From: MPNO01 sp965200535
GTDB lineage: Bacteria > Pseudomonadota > Alphaproteobacteria > MPNO01
Direction of reading: 5' to 3'
Assembly: GCA_965200535.1 (NCBI GenBank)
Contig: CBDAUF010000002.1
Coordinates: forward strand, 186,001 to 250,000
Length of the DNA: 64,000 bases
Positions within the stretch are counted from its first letter, which is position 1; each line of letters starts with the position of its first letter. The position numbers and the translations under genes were made by a program. Shown one piece after another: positions 1-9,758 of the stretch. Below the pieces are notes generated by a model, which ran no database searches, was not told the origin of the DNA, and saw only the letters and a list, made by a program, of their open reading frames with translations.

Positions 1-106
1 TCGCCACGCTGAAATTGGCGACGCGGCCGCCCGATGCGAGATGGTTGACGACGACGTCGGCGCCGATGCGCCCGATCAGTTCCGCCCTGTTCAGTCCGAA
101 AGCCAT
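1..106 (-). CDS. ssb: Single-stranded DNA-binding protein, N-terminal part
   Basis: Only the first 35 codons lie in the window; the gene runs off the left edge. The translation begins MAFGLNRAELIGRIGADV and continues with a VANFSVA segment, the first strand of the SSB OB-fold, which binds single-stranded DNA during replication and repair. The ATG at 106-104 is preceded by AGGAG at normal spacing. Downstream of other leftward accessory genes, this may be an element-borne ssb rather than the housekeeping copy, but that is inference from context. The oligomerisation and C-terminal tail regions cannot be judged. Confidence 0.85.
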   Translation of the reverse strand, partial: MAFGLNRAELIGRIGADVVVNHLASGGRVANFSVA

Positions 107-209
107 GTCCGTTCTCCTCGGTATCTCGATGTTGACGATGGGTTGGCGAACGGACGGGAACCGGACCCTCTCTCCAGCCCCCTTCCGCTCACTTTTCTCA
201 AGCCCTGCT

Positions 210-341
210 CTACTCTCCCTGGCCGTCGGACCCTGCGAGGACCTCGCGGATGGTTCTCGGATCGAGGCCTGCCTCGGCGAGGAGATCGGATGCGGTCGGG
301 GTGTCGCAGCCGGTGTCGGGATCGCGGTCGAAATCGAACAT
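210..341 (-). CDS. Small acidic hypothetical protein (43 aa)
   Basis: I do not recognise this family. The 43-residue product starts MFDFDRDPDTGCD and contains a predicted helix (SDLLAEAGLDPRTIREVLA). The case for a real gene is the perfect GGAGG seven bases before the ATG at 341-339 and its position between two leftward genes of the same apparent transcription unit. The reading frame stays open upstream for another 87 codons, but that extension is arginine/proline-rich and looks non-coding. No cysteine pair, signal peptide or membrane segment is visible. It could be a small regulator or antitoxin; nothing shows this. Confidence 0.5.
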   Translation of the reverse strand: MFDFDRDPDTGCDTPTASDLLAEAGLDPRTIREVLAGSDGQGE

Positions 342-722
342 TGGGAAACCTCCGCTGTCTGCGCCGCGGACATCCGGCGGGAGGACCTGCTCCCCCCACC
401 CTTCCGGGCGCTCGCCCGGCACTCGCGAAACTCCGACTCCGGAAGAGCGGCGGGAAGGGAAGCGGGGGATGAGAGGGTCCCGGCCCGAACACCGGGGCAT
501 TGCGGTATCGGATGGCCCCCGCCCCCCGCGAACTCGAGCGCACCCGGTCTGCCGCCTTCGCCGGCGGGGGCTCAGTCCGGGGCGACGGTTACCGATGCAC
601 ACCGCGCAGGCGGCGCTCGGCGAAGGCAGTCTGGGACCCCCGGTCGCGGCCGGGGCGGCGGTTGAGACGGTCCGCGATGCGAAGCGCGCAACCCGGCGCC
701 ATTATCCGGTTGGCCGGGTGCA
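342..722. other. Intergenic stretch without a convincing gene
   Basis: 381 bp between the zinc-module gene and the 43-aa ORF. Frames across it are low-complexity Arg/Pro/Gly translations typical of high-GC shadow frames, with no good ribosome site. The only structure seen is a short hairpin, CCCCGG-TCGCGG-CCGGGG (637-654), without a T-tract. Confidence 0.5.
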
Positions 723-1814
723 TCATTCCCATCCCGCCAACCGGGCCAGCACCGGCTCGTCGACGACGATCTCGACCTGGTCCCGGGACAGTCCGGCGAA
801 AGCGAGGCAGAGCACCACGTCGGCCTCGCAGTCGAAGGTTCCGTGACACGCGCCGGTCTCGATCTCGATCACCGTGAAGCTCGGCGCATAAAGCGGCATG
901 CCGCGGACATGATCGGAGCGCTCGTACGATCGGCGGGCGCACGGATCGCACCTTGCGGCCCCGTGCGAGGCAGCGCCGCAATCCGTGCATTCGCTGCGTG
1001 AACGCCGGGACCGGTACCTCCGGCGGGCCGCGGCATTCTTCCGTTCGGCCGACCGGCTCTCGGCTTCGATCGCCGAACAGGGCGCGCACCGGGCGCCGCC
1101 GTCGGTCGTGGGGCCGCCGCAGCGGGTACACAAGCGGGCGGCCCTGCGATCGCAATACCGCTGCCTTTCCGCCTGCTGCCGCTTGTCGCGGCATGGCGCG
1201 CACGTGGTTCCGCCGTCGACGGGCGGGCGCTTGCCGCAGCGGATGCAGGACCCGGCTGCGCGCCGGGCTTTCTCGCGCTTGCGGCTGGCGATGCGCGCGA
1301 TCCGGCGTTTCATCTCCACATCGGCGCCGCCGTACAGGGCGCCGGTTTCCTTGCCGGCGCGGTACTTCGCGCGGTCGGCGGCGCGGCGCGCCTCCAGGCA
1401 CGGCTCGCAGGAGGTGCGGTCCGGCGCCGCCGGGGCCTTGCCGCACCTGGTACAGATCCCGTCGGCGAGGCGCTCGGCGGTCACGCGGCGGGATCGCTTG
1501 CGCCGATAGTCCCTCGCCTTCTCCGGATCCCGGCGCGGCCGACCTTCCGCCTTCAGCCGGGCGTCCCTCGCGCGGCTCGCGCGGTTTCGTCTGTCGGTGC
1601 AGGGCTCGCAGAGGCTGCGCCCCGGCGCCGGCCCGGTCTTGCCGCACCTGGGGCACAATCCGGCCGCGAGGCGCGCGGCGCGGCGCTTCCTGAACCGCTC
1701 GCGGTCTGCGGCCCGCCCCCGGGCGGGATCGCGATAGGCCATGCCGGGGTTCTCCATGTCGGGGTGGAAGGAACGGAGGGCGCCCGGCCGGCAGGCCGCC
1801 GGCAGGACGTCCAT
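723..1814 (-). CDS. Multi-zinc-module protein of unknown function
   Basis: About 363 aa. Five modules of the form CxxCG(K)-x(8-11)-CxPC follow one another (LCPRCGK...CEPC, ICTRCGK...CEPC, SCIRCGK...CAPC, LCTRCGG...CAPC, ECTDCG...CDPC), separated by 30-50 residue linkers very rich in Arg, Lys and Ala. Such a layout suggests a string of zinc ribbons that binds nucleic acid. The last 60 residues (from MPLYAPSFTVIEIETG) are not zinc-rich and form a separate small domain that I do not recognise. The start is uncertain: ATG 1814 (GTG at 1817) lies 12 nt after the upstream stop, while ATG 1742 has GGAG nine bases ahead. The gene is probably co-transcribed with the small gene at 1827-2156. Confidence 0.7.
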   Translation of the reverse strand: MDVLPAACRPGALRSFHPDMENPGMAYRDPARGRAADRERFRKRRAARLAAGLCPRCGKTGPAPGRSLCEPCTDRRNRASRARDARLKAEGRPRRDPEKARDYRRKRSRRVTAERLADGICTRCGKAPAAPDRTSCEPCLEARRAADRAKYRAGKETGALYGGADVEMKRRIARIASRKREKARRAAGSCIRCGKRPPVDGGTTCAPCRDKRQQAERQRYCDRRAARLCTRCGGPTTDGGARCAPCSAIEAESRSAERKNAAARRRYRSRRSRSECTDCGAASHGAARCDPCARRSYERSDHVRGMPLYAPSFTVIEIETGACHGTFDCEADVVLCLAFAGLSRDQVEIVVDEPVLARLAGWE

Positions 1815-1826
1815 CACGGAAACCGT

Positions 1827-2156
1827 TCACCCCTTCTGCTTGCGGTCGCACAGAAGCCCCGCGGCCACGACACCCCAGACCTGGACGCCGCCGCGGCTGC
1901 GAAGCCCGGTGCAGATGATGATCTCGGTGCGCGCGGGCCGCATCTCCTTCACCGCCTTCAGCGTGGCCGTGGGGTATTTTGTCTTGCGGGCGCCCTTCTT
2001 CGCCGCGGGGACCCGTTCGGGGCAGCGGCGAATGTCTCCGTTCGCCAGAGCCTTGAACCTCTCCACGACGTAGCGGTCGTCGGCCAGGCCGGCGCCGAAG
2101 AAATGCGTCAGAAAGGTGTTTGCCGTGTTGCCGGGAAGTGCGATCGCTGCAGTCAT
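1827..2156 (-). CDS. Hypothetical protein (109 aa)
   Basis: Family not recognised. The protein begins MTAAIALPGNTANTF and has a middle segment rich in Lys and Arg (PAAKKGARKTKYPTA) and a hydrophobic C-terminal stretch (EIIICTG...VQVWGVVAAGLLC). There is no clear signal peptide. ATG 2156 is well supported by GGAG eight bases upstream. It is the first gene of the leftward unit that continues into the zinc-module protein 12 nt downstream, so the two probably share a role. Two cysteines near the C-terminus do not form a zinc motif. Confidence 0.6.
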   Translation of the reverse strand: MTAAIALPGNTANTFLTHFFGAGLADDRYVVERFKALANGDIRRCPERVPAAKKGARKTKYPTATLKAVKEMRPARTEIIICTGLRSRGGVQVWGVVAAGLLCDRKQKG

Positions 2157-2511
2157 GTCGCCGTCTCCATCGTGTCAGGGCGGGAACGGCAGCCGGGCGC
2201 CCTCCCCCGGACACCCGACCGCCGCCCCCTCACGGCCAGGCTCTCCTCTCCGCGGCGCGCGGCGCGGTCAGGGACGGCAGCAGGCGGCGGTCGCAGGAAC
2301 GGCAATACGGATGGCCGGGACACGATCGCGACAAACGGGAACATTTCAGTCCCAATTGACACGCGCGGCCCCCAGGCGACGGAGGTCGAGCCGATCCGAT
2401 CGTATGGAGGCCGTACAGGGAACGGTCTTGTCGATTCATCCGCTTGCTGACAGGATATTGCGAAAATGATACCGATGCAGCCTGTCGTTCGGAGACGCGG
2501 AGGTGACTGTG
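2157..2511. other. Intergenic region between divergent units
   Basis: 355 bp separating the leftward small-gene operon from the rightward autotransporter leader. No coding frame has a believable start or composition. It should hold the promoters of both units; the only candidate I can point to is the rightward one at 2444-2472. Confidence 0.5.
2444..2472 (+). promoter_or_regulatory. Possible sigma-70-type promoter of autotransporter copy 1
   Basis: TTGCTG (2444-2449), a 17-nt spacer and TGATAC (2467-2472) resemble -35 and -10 boxes and end 39 nt before ATG 2512. The match is partial and the assignment is an inference. Confidence 0.3.
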
Positions 2512-2631
2512 ATGCATATGTTCAGCGATTCCGCAATGGATGTGCCGCCTCATGGGTCGATGCGCGGCGCTGCCTCCGGGGCGGCGGGCGTATCGGGCGA
2601 AGAAGCCTTCCCGCTGGGGTTGACAAGGTAG
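2512..2631 (+). CDS. Truncated leader ORF: remnant N-terminus of autotransporter copy 1
   Basis: A 39-codon ORF (MHMFSDSAMDVPPHGSMRG...) preceded by GGAGGTGA, a near-perfect ribosome site. It aligns base by base with the start of the inverted paralogue (MYISSDSAANALRHG...; ATG 35612): both have the GGAGACG...GGAGG/GAGGG-GACTG leader, then ATG, SDSA and CAT-GG. After that point copy 1 diverges for about 100 bp and terminates at TAG 2629-2631, before the repeat and the signal-peptide region. I read it as the original translation start of the downstream autotransporter, now cut off. Whether it is made as a peptide is unknown. Confidence 0.55.
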   Translation: MHMFSDSAMDVPPHGSMRGAASGAAGVSGEEAFPLGLTR

Positions 2632-2654
2632 GCTGGGCTTCGCCCCATTATAAT
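2620..2654 (+). promoter_or_regulatory. Consensus-like hexamers TTGACA ... TATAAT with 23-nt spacer
   Basis: Perfect TTGACA (2620-2625) and TATAAT (2649-2654) lie just upstream of the (GAGCC)14 tract. The 23-nt spacer is too long for standard sigma-70 use, but it contains GGGC-TTC-GCCC, which could fold out. If active, transcription would start inside the repeat. Confidence 0.3.
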
Positions 2655-2660
2655 TAAGCC

Positions 2661-2730
2661 GAGCCGAGCCGAGCCGAGCCGAGCCGAGCCGAGCCGAGCC
2701 GAGCCGAGCCGAGCCGAGCCGAGCCGAGCC
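2661..2730 (+). repeat. Pentanucleotide tandem repeat (GAGCC)14
   Basis: Fourteen perfect GAGCC copies, preceded by a partial AGCC. In the frame of the downstream signal peptide it reads as repeated Ala-Glu-Pro-Ser-Arg. The inverted paralogue has the same residues (AEPSG) with only about two units, so the tract has expanded here. A change of one unit shifts the frame by 5 nt. All three frames carry a stop shortly upstream (TAG 2629, TAA 2651, TAA 2655), so at present no repeat number alone links it to an upstream ATG. Confidence 0.95.
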
Positions 2731-2930
2731 GGAGCTCTGACCATCGTCTGATCCGCCGCGCAGCCGCTTGGCTGCGCCGGGGCCGTCCAGCCCGACCTTC
2801 CCCGCGACAGCACCCAACCCGCCGCCGCCCCCGTAAATCAGTCTCGCTTGCGCTCTCCGCGTTCCTGCTCGGACTCGCCGCACTTGCGGCTGGCCCGGTA
2901 AACGCCCAGACCGACCTGCTCAATACGACC

Positions 2931-5900
2931 ATGACGGTTGGCAGCAATGGCAATGACTCCTTTCGGGGGTTTGCCAAGAACACAAGCCTGAACGCCACTT
3001 TTGGCTCGCTGGCTTCCGAAACGTTTGTACTTGGGGGACAAACATACACTGTCGAGTTGGCCGCTCACGAACGTGCCCTGAGCACCGTCTATTTTGAGAG
3101 TGATCCGAATCCGTCCGACGCGGATATGGACAAGTTAAAAATTACGATCAAGGACAAGACATACGACGGCACATCGTTCACGTATAGTTCCACCGGTTAC
3201 TGGTCCACCAATCACAAGGGCCTCAGCCTGACCAGCGGCGCGAGCGTTACTTTCAAGATCGCGGTATCTACCACCGCGCCGGAGAAGGTCACCGGCCTGA
3301 CCTTGACCGCAGGCGACGGACAGATATCGGCGTCCTGGACTGTACCCGGCGACGGCGGCTCGGCCATTACCGGCTACGATGTGGAATACCGCGTCACTTC
3401 TACCGGCGGCGCCTGGACCGACGCCAGCCATAGCGGCACCGGCGCAAGTCACACCATCACCGGCCTTACCAATGGCACCGAGTATGACGTCCAGGTCCGG
3501 GCCGTGAACTCAGTGGGCGACGGCCCGAACTCCGACACGGCGAAGGCCACGCCGAAGGCGGCGACCGCGCCGGAAAAGGTTACCGGTCTGACCTTGACTG
3601 CGGGCGACGGGCAAATCTCGGCTTCCTGGACCGCGCCCGGCAATGGCGGTTCGGCCATTACCGGCTACGACGTGGAATACCGCGTCACTTCTGCCGGAGG
3701 TTCCTGGACTGACGCGAGCCATAGCGGCACCGGCGCAAGTCACACCATCACCGGCCTGACCAACGGCACTGAGTACGATGTCCAGGTGCGGGCCGTGAAC
3801 TCGGTAGGCGACGGGCCGAACTCCGACACGGCGAAGGCCACGCCGACCAAAGCGGCGACGGCGCCGGAGAAGGTCACCGGCCTGACCTTGACCTCGGGCG
3901 ACGGGCAAATCTCGGTCTCCTGGACCGCCCCCGGCAATGGCGGCTCGGCCATCACCGGCTACGATGTGGAATACCGCACTTCGCCGTCCGGCACCTGGAC
4001 CGACGCCAGCGACAGCGGTACCGACACCACCCACACCAAGAGCGGCCTGACCAACGGCACGGCCTACGACTTCCGCGTGCGCGCGGTGAACGCCGAGGGC
4101 AATGGCGACTGGTCCGATACCGAGACCGCAACGCCGACAGCGCCGCCGAGCGGGGATGCGCCCGCCACGCCAAGTATCACTGCGACGGGCTATGACGAGA
4201 CGATTGTGGTCCTGTTCACGAAGGGGTCGAGCGGCGGCCCGCCCACCCACTACGAGGTCCGCTGGTGGAGCAGCAGCCACTCGACGGAATACGAGATCGT
4301 CCGGGGAACGGGGTTTGCAATCGATTCCGTCGCCAACGGCACCGAATATTCGGTGCAGGGACGCGCACATAACGGCGCCGGCTCCAGCGGCTGGTCCAGC
4401 ACCGTCAAGGCAACCCCGGTCGCCGCCACCCCCGGCAATGCGCCGCAGCCCAGGTCCGTCAAGGTGCAACCCGGCAACACCAAGGTGCTGCTGGAGTGGA
4501 AACCTGGGATAGTGCATACCGGCGAAGATGAAACCGATCACTATGAGGTGCGTTCCGGCGACACCGAAAGCGCCGGAAGCTGGTCCGATGTCGGGACGGC
4601 GCTGAGCCACGAGATCGGCTCCCCGAACGGCGAGAACTACTGGTTCCATGTGCGCGCCTGCGCCGGGGAGGCGCTCGGAACCCGTTGCAGCGCCACGGTG
4701 AGCGTGCGCGGCGAGGCGACAGCCACCCCGCTGCCCTGGCGCGTGGGCGGCATGAACGGCGAGGGCATTGTGGTCGAGAGCGGGCGCGAGAGCCTGAAGG
4801 TGACCTGGCCCACGGCCTCCTACGCCGACAGCTACGAGATTCAGTTGGGCACCTACGAGTGGGGCTTTACCGGCGAATGGGTGGCGACGACCAACGCCAC
4901 CTCGCACAATCTGCGCAATCTGACCAACGGCGAGTGGTATCTCGTCCGGCTGCGCGGGGTGAACGCGGCGGGGACCGGGCCGGTATCGTCCCACCAGTCC
5001 GGCGTGCCGGAGAGTTCTGCGCCGATGCAGTTCATGAGCGCGCCGCCTCCGGGCAGGAAGGTCACGGGAGGGATCATCGGCCTGAGCTGGCAGGCGGGTC
5101 AGGGCATGTCGCCGGGCGGCTACGAGGTGCAGTCGGCGGAGGCCTCCGAAGGCTGGCAGGCGGCGCAGTCGAAGACGGTGGCGGACACCACGACGGAGGT
5201 GTCGGGGCTGACGCTCGGCACGTCCTACACCATGCGGGTGCGCGCGCTCTACCACACCGAGAACATCCCCGGCGGCTGGTCGGAGACATTGACGGTGACG
5301 CCGGAGGACCCGAAGGCGGCCTTGAAGACGCCTTTCGCCGATCTGTCCATGGCCAATGGGTCGGAGCATGAGATCGATCTCTCCGGGCATTTCAGCGGCG
5401 CGGGTCTGAGCTACGCGGTCAGCGTGACGACGACGCACAAGAAGACGGGCAAGGTGAAGACCGGCCCGCTCAACAGCGTCGCGCGCAACAAGGTGACGGG
5501 CAGCCTCGAGGACGGCGTGCTGACGCTGACGGCGGGGCCGAAGGGCGAGCATGTTCTGGGGATGGAGATCACGGCGACGGATGCGGACGGCGGCTTCGGC
5601 GGCGCGGGCCACGGCTTCGGCGGCGCGGGCAGCGGCTTCGAGGGCCACGGCTTCGGGGGCGGCAGCGGCGGTACGGACCGTTCGTACAGCCTCTCGGACC
5701 TGAGCGACCTGATGAAGAGCCAGGGCTTTGCGATCTCGCTGAACCGCCCGCTGCCGGGCATGGGCTTCGCCCAGGAGGAGGCGCCGGCCGACGATGCCGG
5801 GATGCAGCTGACCCTGTGGGGCCAGGGCGCCGGGGGCGGCTCGGACGGCGCGATGTTCTGGGGCATGGACGCCTCGATGGGCGAGCGCTGGATGACCGGG

Positions 5901-6875
5901 ATCGCCTTTGCCGAGAGCGGCGCCATCGCCGCGTCGGGTCTGAAGCACGGGGATGCGCGCGTCTCCGGGTTCGCGGAGAGCGAGGTGACGGCGGTCTACC
6001 CCTACGCGCGGGGCCGCTTTGCCTCGGGTCTGGAACTCTGGAGCCTGGCCGGCTGGGGCAAGGGCCGGGTGGACAGCCGGTGGACGGGGTTTGCCCCGGG
6101 GTCGGGTCCGGTGGAGATCGATCTCGCCGGCGGTCTCGGGTTCAGCCTCGGCATGGCGGGTGCGGAACAGGTGCTGTACGAGGCCGACGGCCTCAGCGTC
6201 TCCGCGGTCGGCGATGCGGGGTGGTCGCGCCTCGCGGTCTCGGGCGGCACGGCGGACGGTGTGTCGGCGACGGTCACGCGGACGCGGGTTGCGGTGTCTG
6301 GCCGGTATGCGGAAGGCGGTCTGGCGTCGTCGCTCCGCATCGGCGGTCGCGTGGACGGCGGCGACGGCGAGACGGCGTCTGGCGCCGAGGTGTCGGGCGA
6401 GGTCCGCCACGCGTGGGGCCGCTGGGAAGTGGGCGCGCAAGGCCGCTGGTACACGGCGGAGACGACGGGCGCCGGGTTCGGCGAGCGGGGCGTGCGGGCC
6501 GCGGTCGGCCTGCGTGCGAAGGCCGACGGGACGGGCCTCGCATTCGCGCTGTCGCCGGGCTGGGGCGCGTCGGGCGCGCAGCAGGGCGAGAGCGGCCTGC
6601 TGGGCACGCTGGACGGCGATGAGGCGGAGCACACGCCTGCGGCGCATCTCGACGGGCGTATCTCATGGGGCATCCAGGTCCCCGGTCTGATCGCACACCG
6701 CGAGATGCTGCGCCCGTATGCGGAGTTCTCGCTCACCGACGACGACGCGCACCGGCTGCGCACGGGCGTCGCGCTGGAAGGCTCGGTGCGGACCAACCTC
6801 GCGCTGGAGCACCGGAAGGACGCCGCGGGCCCCGCCGAGCACGGCGTCATGCTGCGGCTCGATACCGGGTTCTGA
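2931..6875 (+). CDS. Autotransporter with seven FnIII-like modules (copy 1, start region broken)
   Basis: A type V secreted surface protein; ATG 2931 gives 1314 aa. The frame is open from 2658, and codons 2838-2915 encode a good signal peptide (ALSAFLLGLAALAAGPVNA|QT) that has no ATG, GTG or TTG upstream; ATG 2931 lies after it and lacks a ribosome site. Domains: an N-terminal beta module (1-110), FnIII-like modules at about 116-209, 213-306, 311-404, 412-500, 504-600, 603-690 and 697-790, an Ig-like segment, a glycine-rich linker with GFGG motifs (about 885-912), and an autotransporter beta-barrel (about 1000-1314) ending in the expected terminal Phe (RLDTGF). The body has no internal lesion. 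FnIII modules usually mediate adhesion. As read, the protein would not be exported unless the start is restored or a non-standard start is used. Confidence 0.85.
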   Translation: MTVGSNGNDSFRGFAKNTSLNATFGSLASETFVLGGQTYTVELAAHERALSTVYFESDPNPSDADMDKLKITIKDKTYDGTSFTYSSTGYWSTNHKGLSLTSGASVTFKIAVSTTAPEKVTGLTLTAGDGQISASWTVPGDGGSAITGYDVEYRVTSTGGAWTDASHSGTGASHTITGLTNGTEYDVQVRAVNSVGDGPNSDTAKATPKAATAPEKVTGLTLTAGDGQISASWTAPGNGGSAITGYDVEYRVTSAGGSWTDASHSGTGASHTITGLTNGTEYDVQVRAVNSVGDGPNSDTAKATPTKAATAPEKVTGLTLTSGDGQISVSWTAPGNGGSAITGYDVEYRTSPSGTWTDASDSGTDTTHTKSGLTNGTAYDFRVRAVNAEGNGDWSDTETATPTAPPSGDAPATPSITATGYDETIVVLFTKGSSGGPPTHYEVRWWSSSHSTEYEIVRGTGFAIDSVANGTEYSVQGRAHNGAGSSGWSSTVKATPVAATPGNAPQPRSVKVQPGNTKVLLEWKPGIVHTGEDETDHYEVRSGDTESAGSWSDVGTALSHEIGSPNGENYWFHVRACAGEALGTRCSATVSVRGEATATPLPWRVGGMNGEGIVVESGRESLKVTWPTASYADSYEIQLGTYEWGFTGEWVATTNATSHNLRNLTNGEWYLVRLRGVNAAGTGPVSSHQSGVPESSAPMQFMSAPPPGRKVTGGIIGLSWQAGQGMSPGGYEVQSAEASEGWQAAQSKTVADTTTEVSGLTLGTSYTMRVRALYHTENIPGGWSETLTVTPEDPKAALKTPFADLSMANGSEHEIDLSGHFSGAGLSYAVSVTTTHKKTGKVKTGPLNSVARNKVTGSLEDGVLTLTAGPKGEHVLGMEITATDADGGFGGAGHGFGGAGSGFEGHGFGGGSGGTDRSYSLSDLSDLMKSQGFAISLNRPLPGMGFAQEEAPADDAGMQLTLWGQGAGGGSDGAMFWGMDASMGERWMTGIAFAESGAIAASGLKHGDARVSGFAESEVTAVYPYARGRFASGLELWSLAGWGKGRVDSRWTGFAPGSGPVEIDLAGGLGFSLGMAGAEQVLYEADGLSVSAVGDAGWSRLAVSGGTADGVSATVTRTRVAVSGRYAEGGLASSLRIGGRVDGGDGETASGAEVSGEVRHAWGRWEVGAQGRWYTAETTGAGFGERGVRAAVGLRAKADGTGLAFALSPGWGASGAQQGESGLLGTLDGDEAEHTPAAHLDGRISWGIQVPGLIAHREMLRPYAEFSLTDDDAHRLRTGVALEGSVRTNLALEHRKDAAGPAEHGVMLRLDTGF
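3276..3860 (+). repeat. Tandem near-identical FnIII-encoding DNA repeats
   Basis: Units beginning GCGCCGGA at 3276, 3567 and 3861 (periods 291 and 294 nt) encode FnIII modules 1 to 3. The first two are almost identical at DNA level, the third diverges in its second half. Such in-frame repeats allow module gain or loss by recombination. Confidence 0.85.
5598..6875 (+). repeat. Inverted repeat, arm 1 (autotransporter 3' end)
   Basis: Encodes the glycine-rich linker and beta-barrel of copy 1. It matches the reverse complement of 28989-30263 nearly base for base, with one missing codon in the glycine linker and clustered differences only in the last 150 bp. The arms face each other across about 22 kb. 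Confidence 0.85.
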
Positions 6876-6881
6876 CAACAG

Positions 6882-6907
6882 CGCGGGAGGGGGACTCCCC
6901 TCCCGCG
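6882..6907 (+). terminator. Rho-independent-like terminator of autotransporter copy 1
   Basis: CGCGGGAGGGG - GACT - CCCCTCCCGCG, an 11-bp perfect stem starting 6 nt after the stop codon, followed by TTCTCCTTC. The T-tract is weak but the position is right. Confidence 0.75.
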
Positions 6908-7413
6908 TTCTCCTTCGTCATCCCGACCGGAGCGCAGCGGAGAGCCGGTCGGTCCGAGCCCGTCGGGCGGCGCATCGCACGGGGCACGATGGCGCCGCGG
7001 GCGGTCCCGGGGATCCCGACCCGCGCAAGCGACGGCGCCGCCCTTCCCGGAACGGCGGCTGTCGGCGCTCGTGCAGCGGCCGTTCCAGCGATCGTCCGAT
7101 ACAGGCGGAACCGGCGGCGCTGCCGGCTGCTCGGCACGATCGACGGGCGGATCCATGGCGCAAGGGAGGCCGCGGACCATGAGCACGGCGCGCGTCAGGA
7201 TCGATCCCGACGACCCGGAAGGATGGCGCGGATGCCGTCCGGCGAAATTTTTTTTGCGGTACGCCTGCCTACGCGTGTCTTCTCCTGTCCGCGCGGGTCT
7301 GCGCAAGGGCATGATTCCATGCAGGAAATCGCGTACCTGTACGGTTTGACAAGGCTGTCTGCAGGGCTCAAGTCCACCTCCGGCGAGCGATGCGTTGCGG
7401 GAGGGCCGGAGAG
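6908..7413. other. Intergenic region with degenerate coding remnants
   Basis: 506 bp. It begins with a CATCCCGACCGGAGCGCAGC-type segment, similar to short dispersed intergenic sequences common in proteobacteria. Around 7180-7240 a frame starts MSTARVRIDPDDPEGWRG, which resembles the start of a small DNA-binding or antitoxin protein but degenerates at an eight-T run (7246-7253). I see no intact gene. Confidence 0.45.
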
Positions 7414-7605
7414 ATGGCAGACAGGGAGCGAAGCAGGCGGGCCGGGGCAGCGGCGGGGGCAGCGAACGACAATGGCGGGTCGGAGGCACGCATCGAGGCG
7501 GCGGTCATGACGCTGGCGCGGCTTATCGGCCGACGCATCGCGCGCGAGGAATGCGACAGACTCAAGGCTGCAAACGACAACGTCGCTGCAAAGAAAAAGG
7601 CGTGA
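7414..7605 (+). CDS. Small hypothetical protein (63 aa) ahead of the recombinase
   Basis: MADRERSRRAGAAAGAANDN... with a helical core (RIEAAVMTLARLIGRRIAREECDRLKAANDN) and a lysine-rich end. The 'ANDN' motif occurs in many short alphaproteobacterial proteins, often next to recombinases. ATG 7414 is preceded by GGGAGG and GGAG. No catalytic motif is visible. It is first in a rightward set with the next small gene and the serine recombinase, which suggests a role in controlling recombination or element maintenance; this rests on neighbourhood only. Confidence 0.6.
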   Translation: MADRERSRRAGAAAGAANDNGGSEARIEAAVMTLARLIGRRIAREECDRLKAANDNVAAKKKA

Positions 7606-7680
7606 CCATTCCCGCTTGGTGCGTTCCGGACTGTGCTATTCTTGGCGTAAAGGGCTATGTCGAAGCAGCGGGAGAATGAG

Positions 7681-7875
7681 ATGAATTCAGGTTTGGAAGT
7701 GACTGCAGTGGAGATGGCGAGGTCTTCGGGGATCGATCCCAAGAAATTCCGTAAGGCCCTCCGCGATGAAAAGTTCCCTTGGCACCGTCACAATGAGAGA
7801 TGGACGGTACAGCGGGACAGTTCGGAATATCATGACATGCAAAAGGTTCTCAATCGTCTGCTGTACTCTGTCTGA
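7681..7875 (+). CDS. Small DNA-binding-like protein (64 aa), possible recombination directionality factor
   Basis: MNSGLEVTAVEMARSSGIDP... reads as a short winged-helix or HTH: a Glu-Val-Thr strand, a helix 'AVEMARSSGI', a turn, a second helix 'PKKFRKALRDE', then basic and aromatic residues (FPWHRHNERWTV). This layout is common in excisionase-like proteins. ATG 7681 has GGGAG six bases upstream; ATG 7657 in the same frame is an alternative. The stop is 85 nt before the serine recombinase, so it may govern excision. The family assignment is tentative. Confidence 0.55.
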   Translation: MNSGLEVTAVEMARSSGIDPKKFRKALRDEKFPWHRHNERWTVQRDSSEYHDMQKVLNRLLYSV

Positions 7876-7960
7876 GGCATCACCGATCCGTGGTTTGTAA
7901 CAGCCATGAATGACAATGCGCCGGCGAAGAGAGCCGGCGAGAGACGGGAGAGATAGCCCA

Positions 7961-9638
<1,678 letters not shown>

Positions 9639-9758
9639 TTTGGTCAGAACATTACGCGGGATCTGCGCTGGAGTGCGATAAGATACTATATTTCATAGGG
9701 TTATGGGCATCCTCTCTACGATCTTCTGCGCCGTCCTGCGCCTTGATTCGACTTCTCG

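Noticed and set aside
589..2214. A 541-codon leftward frame over the zinc-module gene
   Set aside because: It overlaps the cysteine-module gene in another frame; the latter has conserved motif spacing, the former none.
2661..2730. CRISPR array
   Set aside because: The 5-bp units have no spacers and no cas genes were seen; the FnIII-coding repeats are also in frame and spacer-less.
3510..6647. A 1045-codon frame antisense to autotransporter copy 1
   Set aside because: A mirror of the high-GC FnIII and barrel coding sequence, with no ribosome site and no domains.
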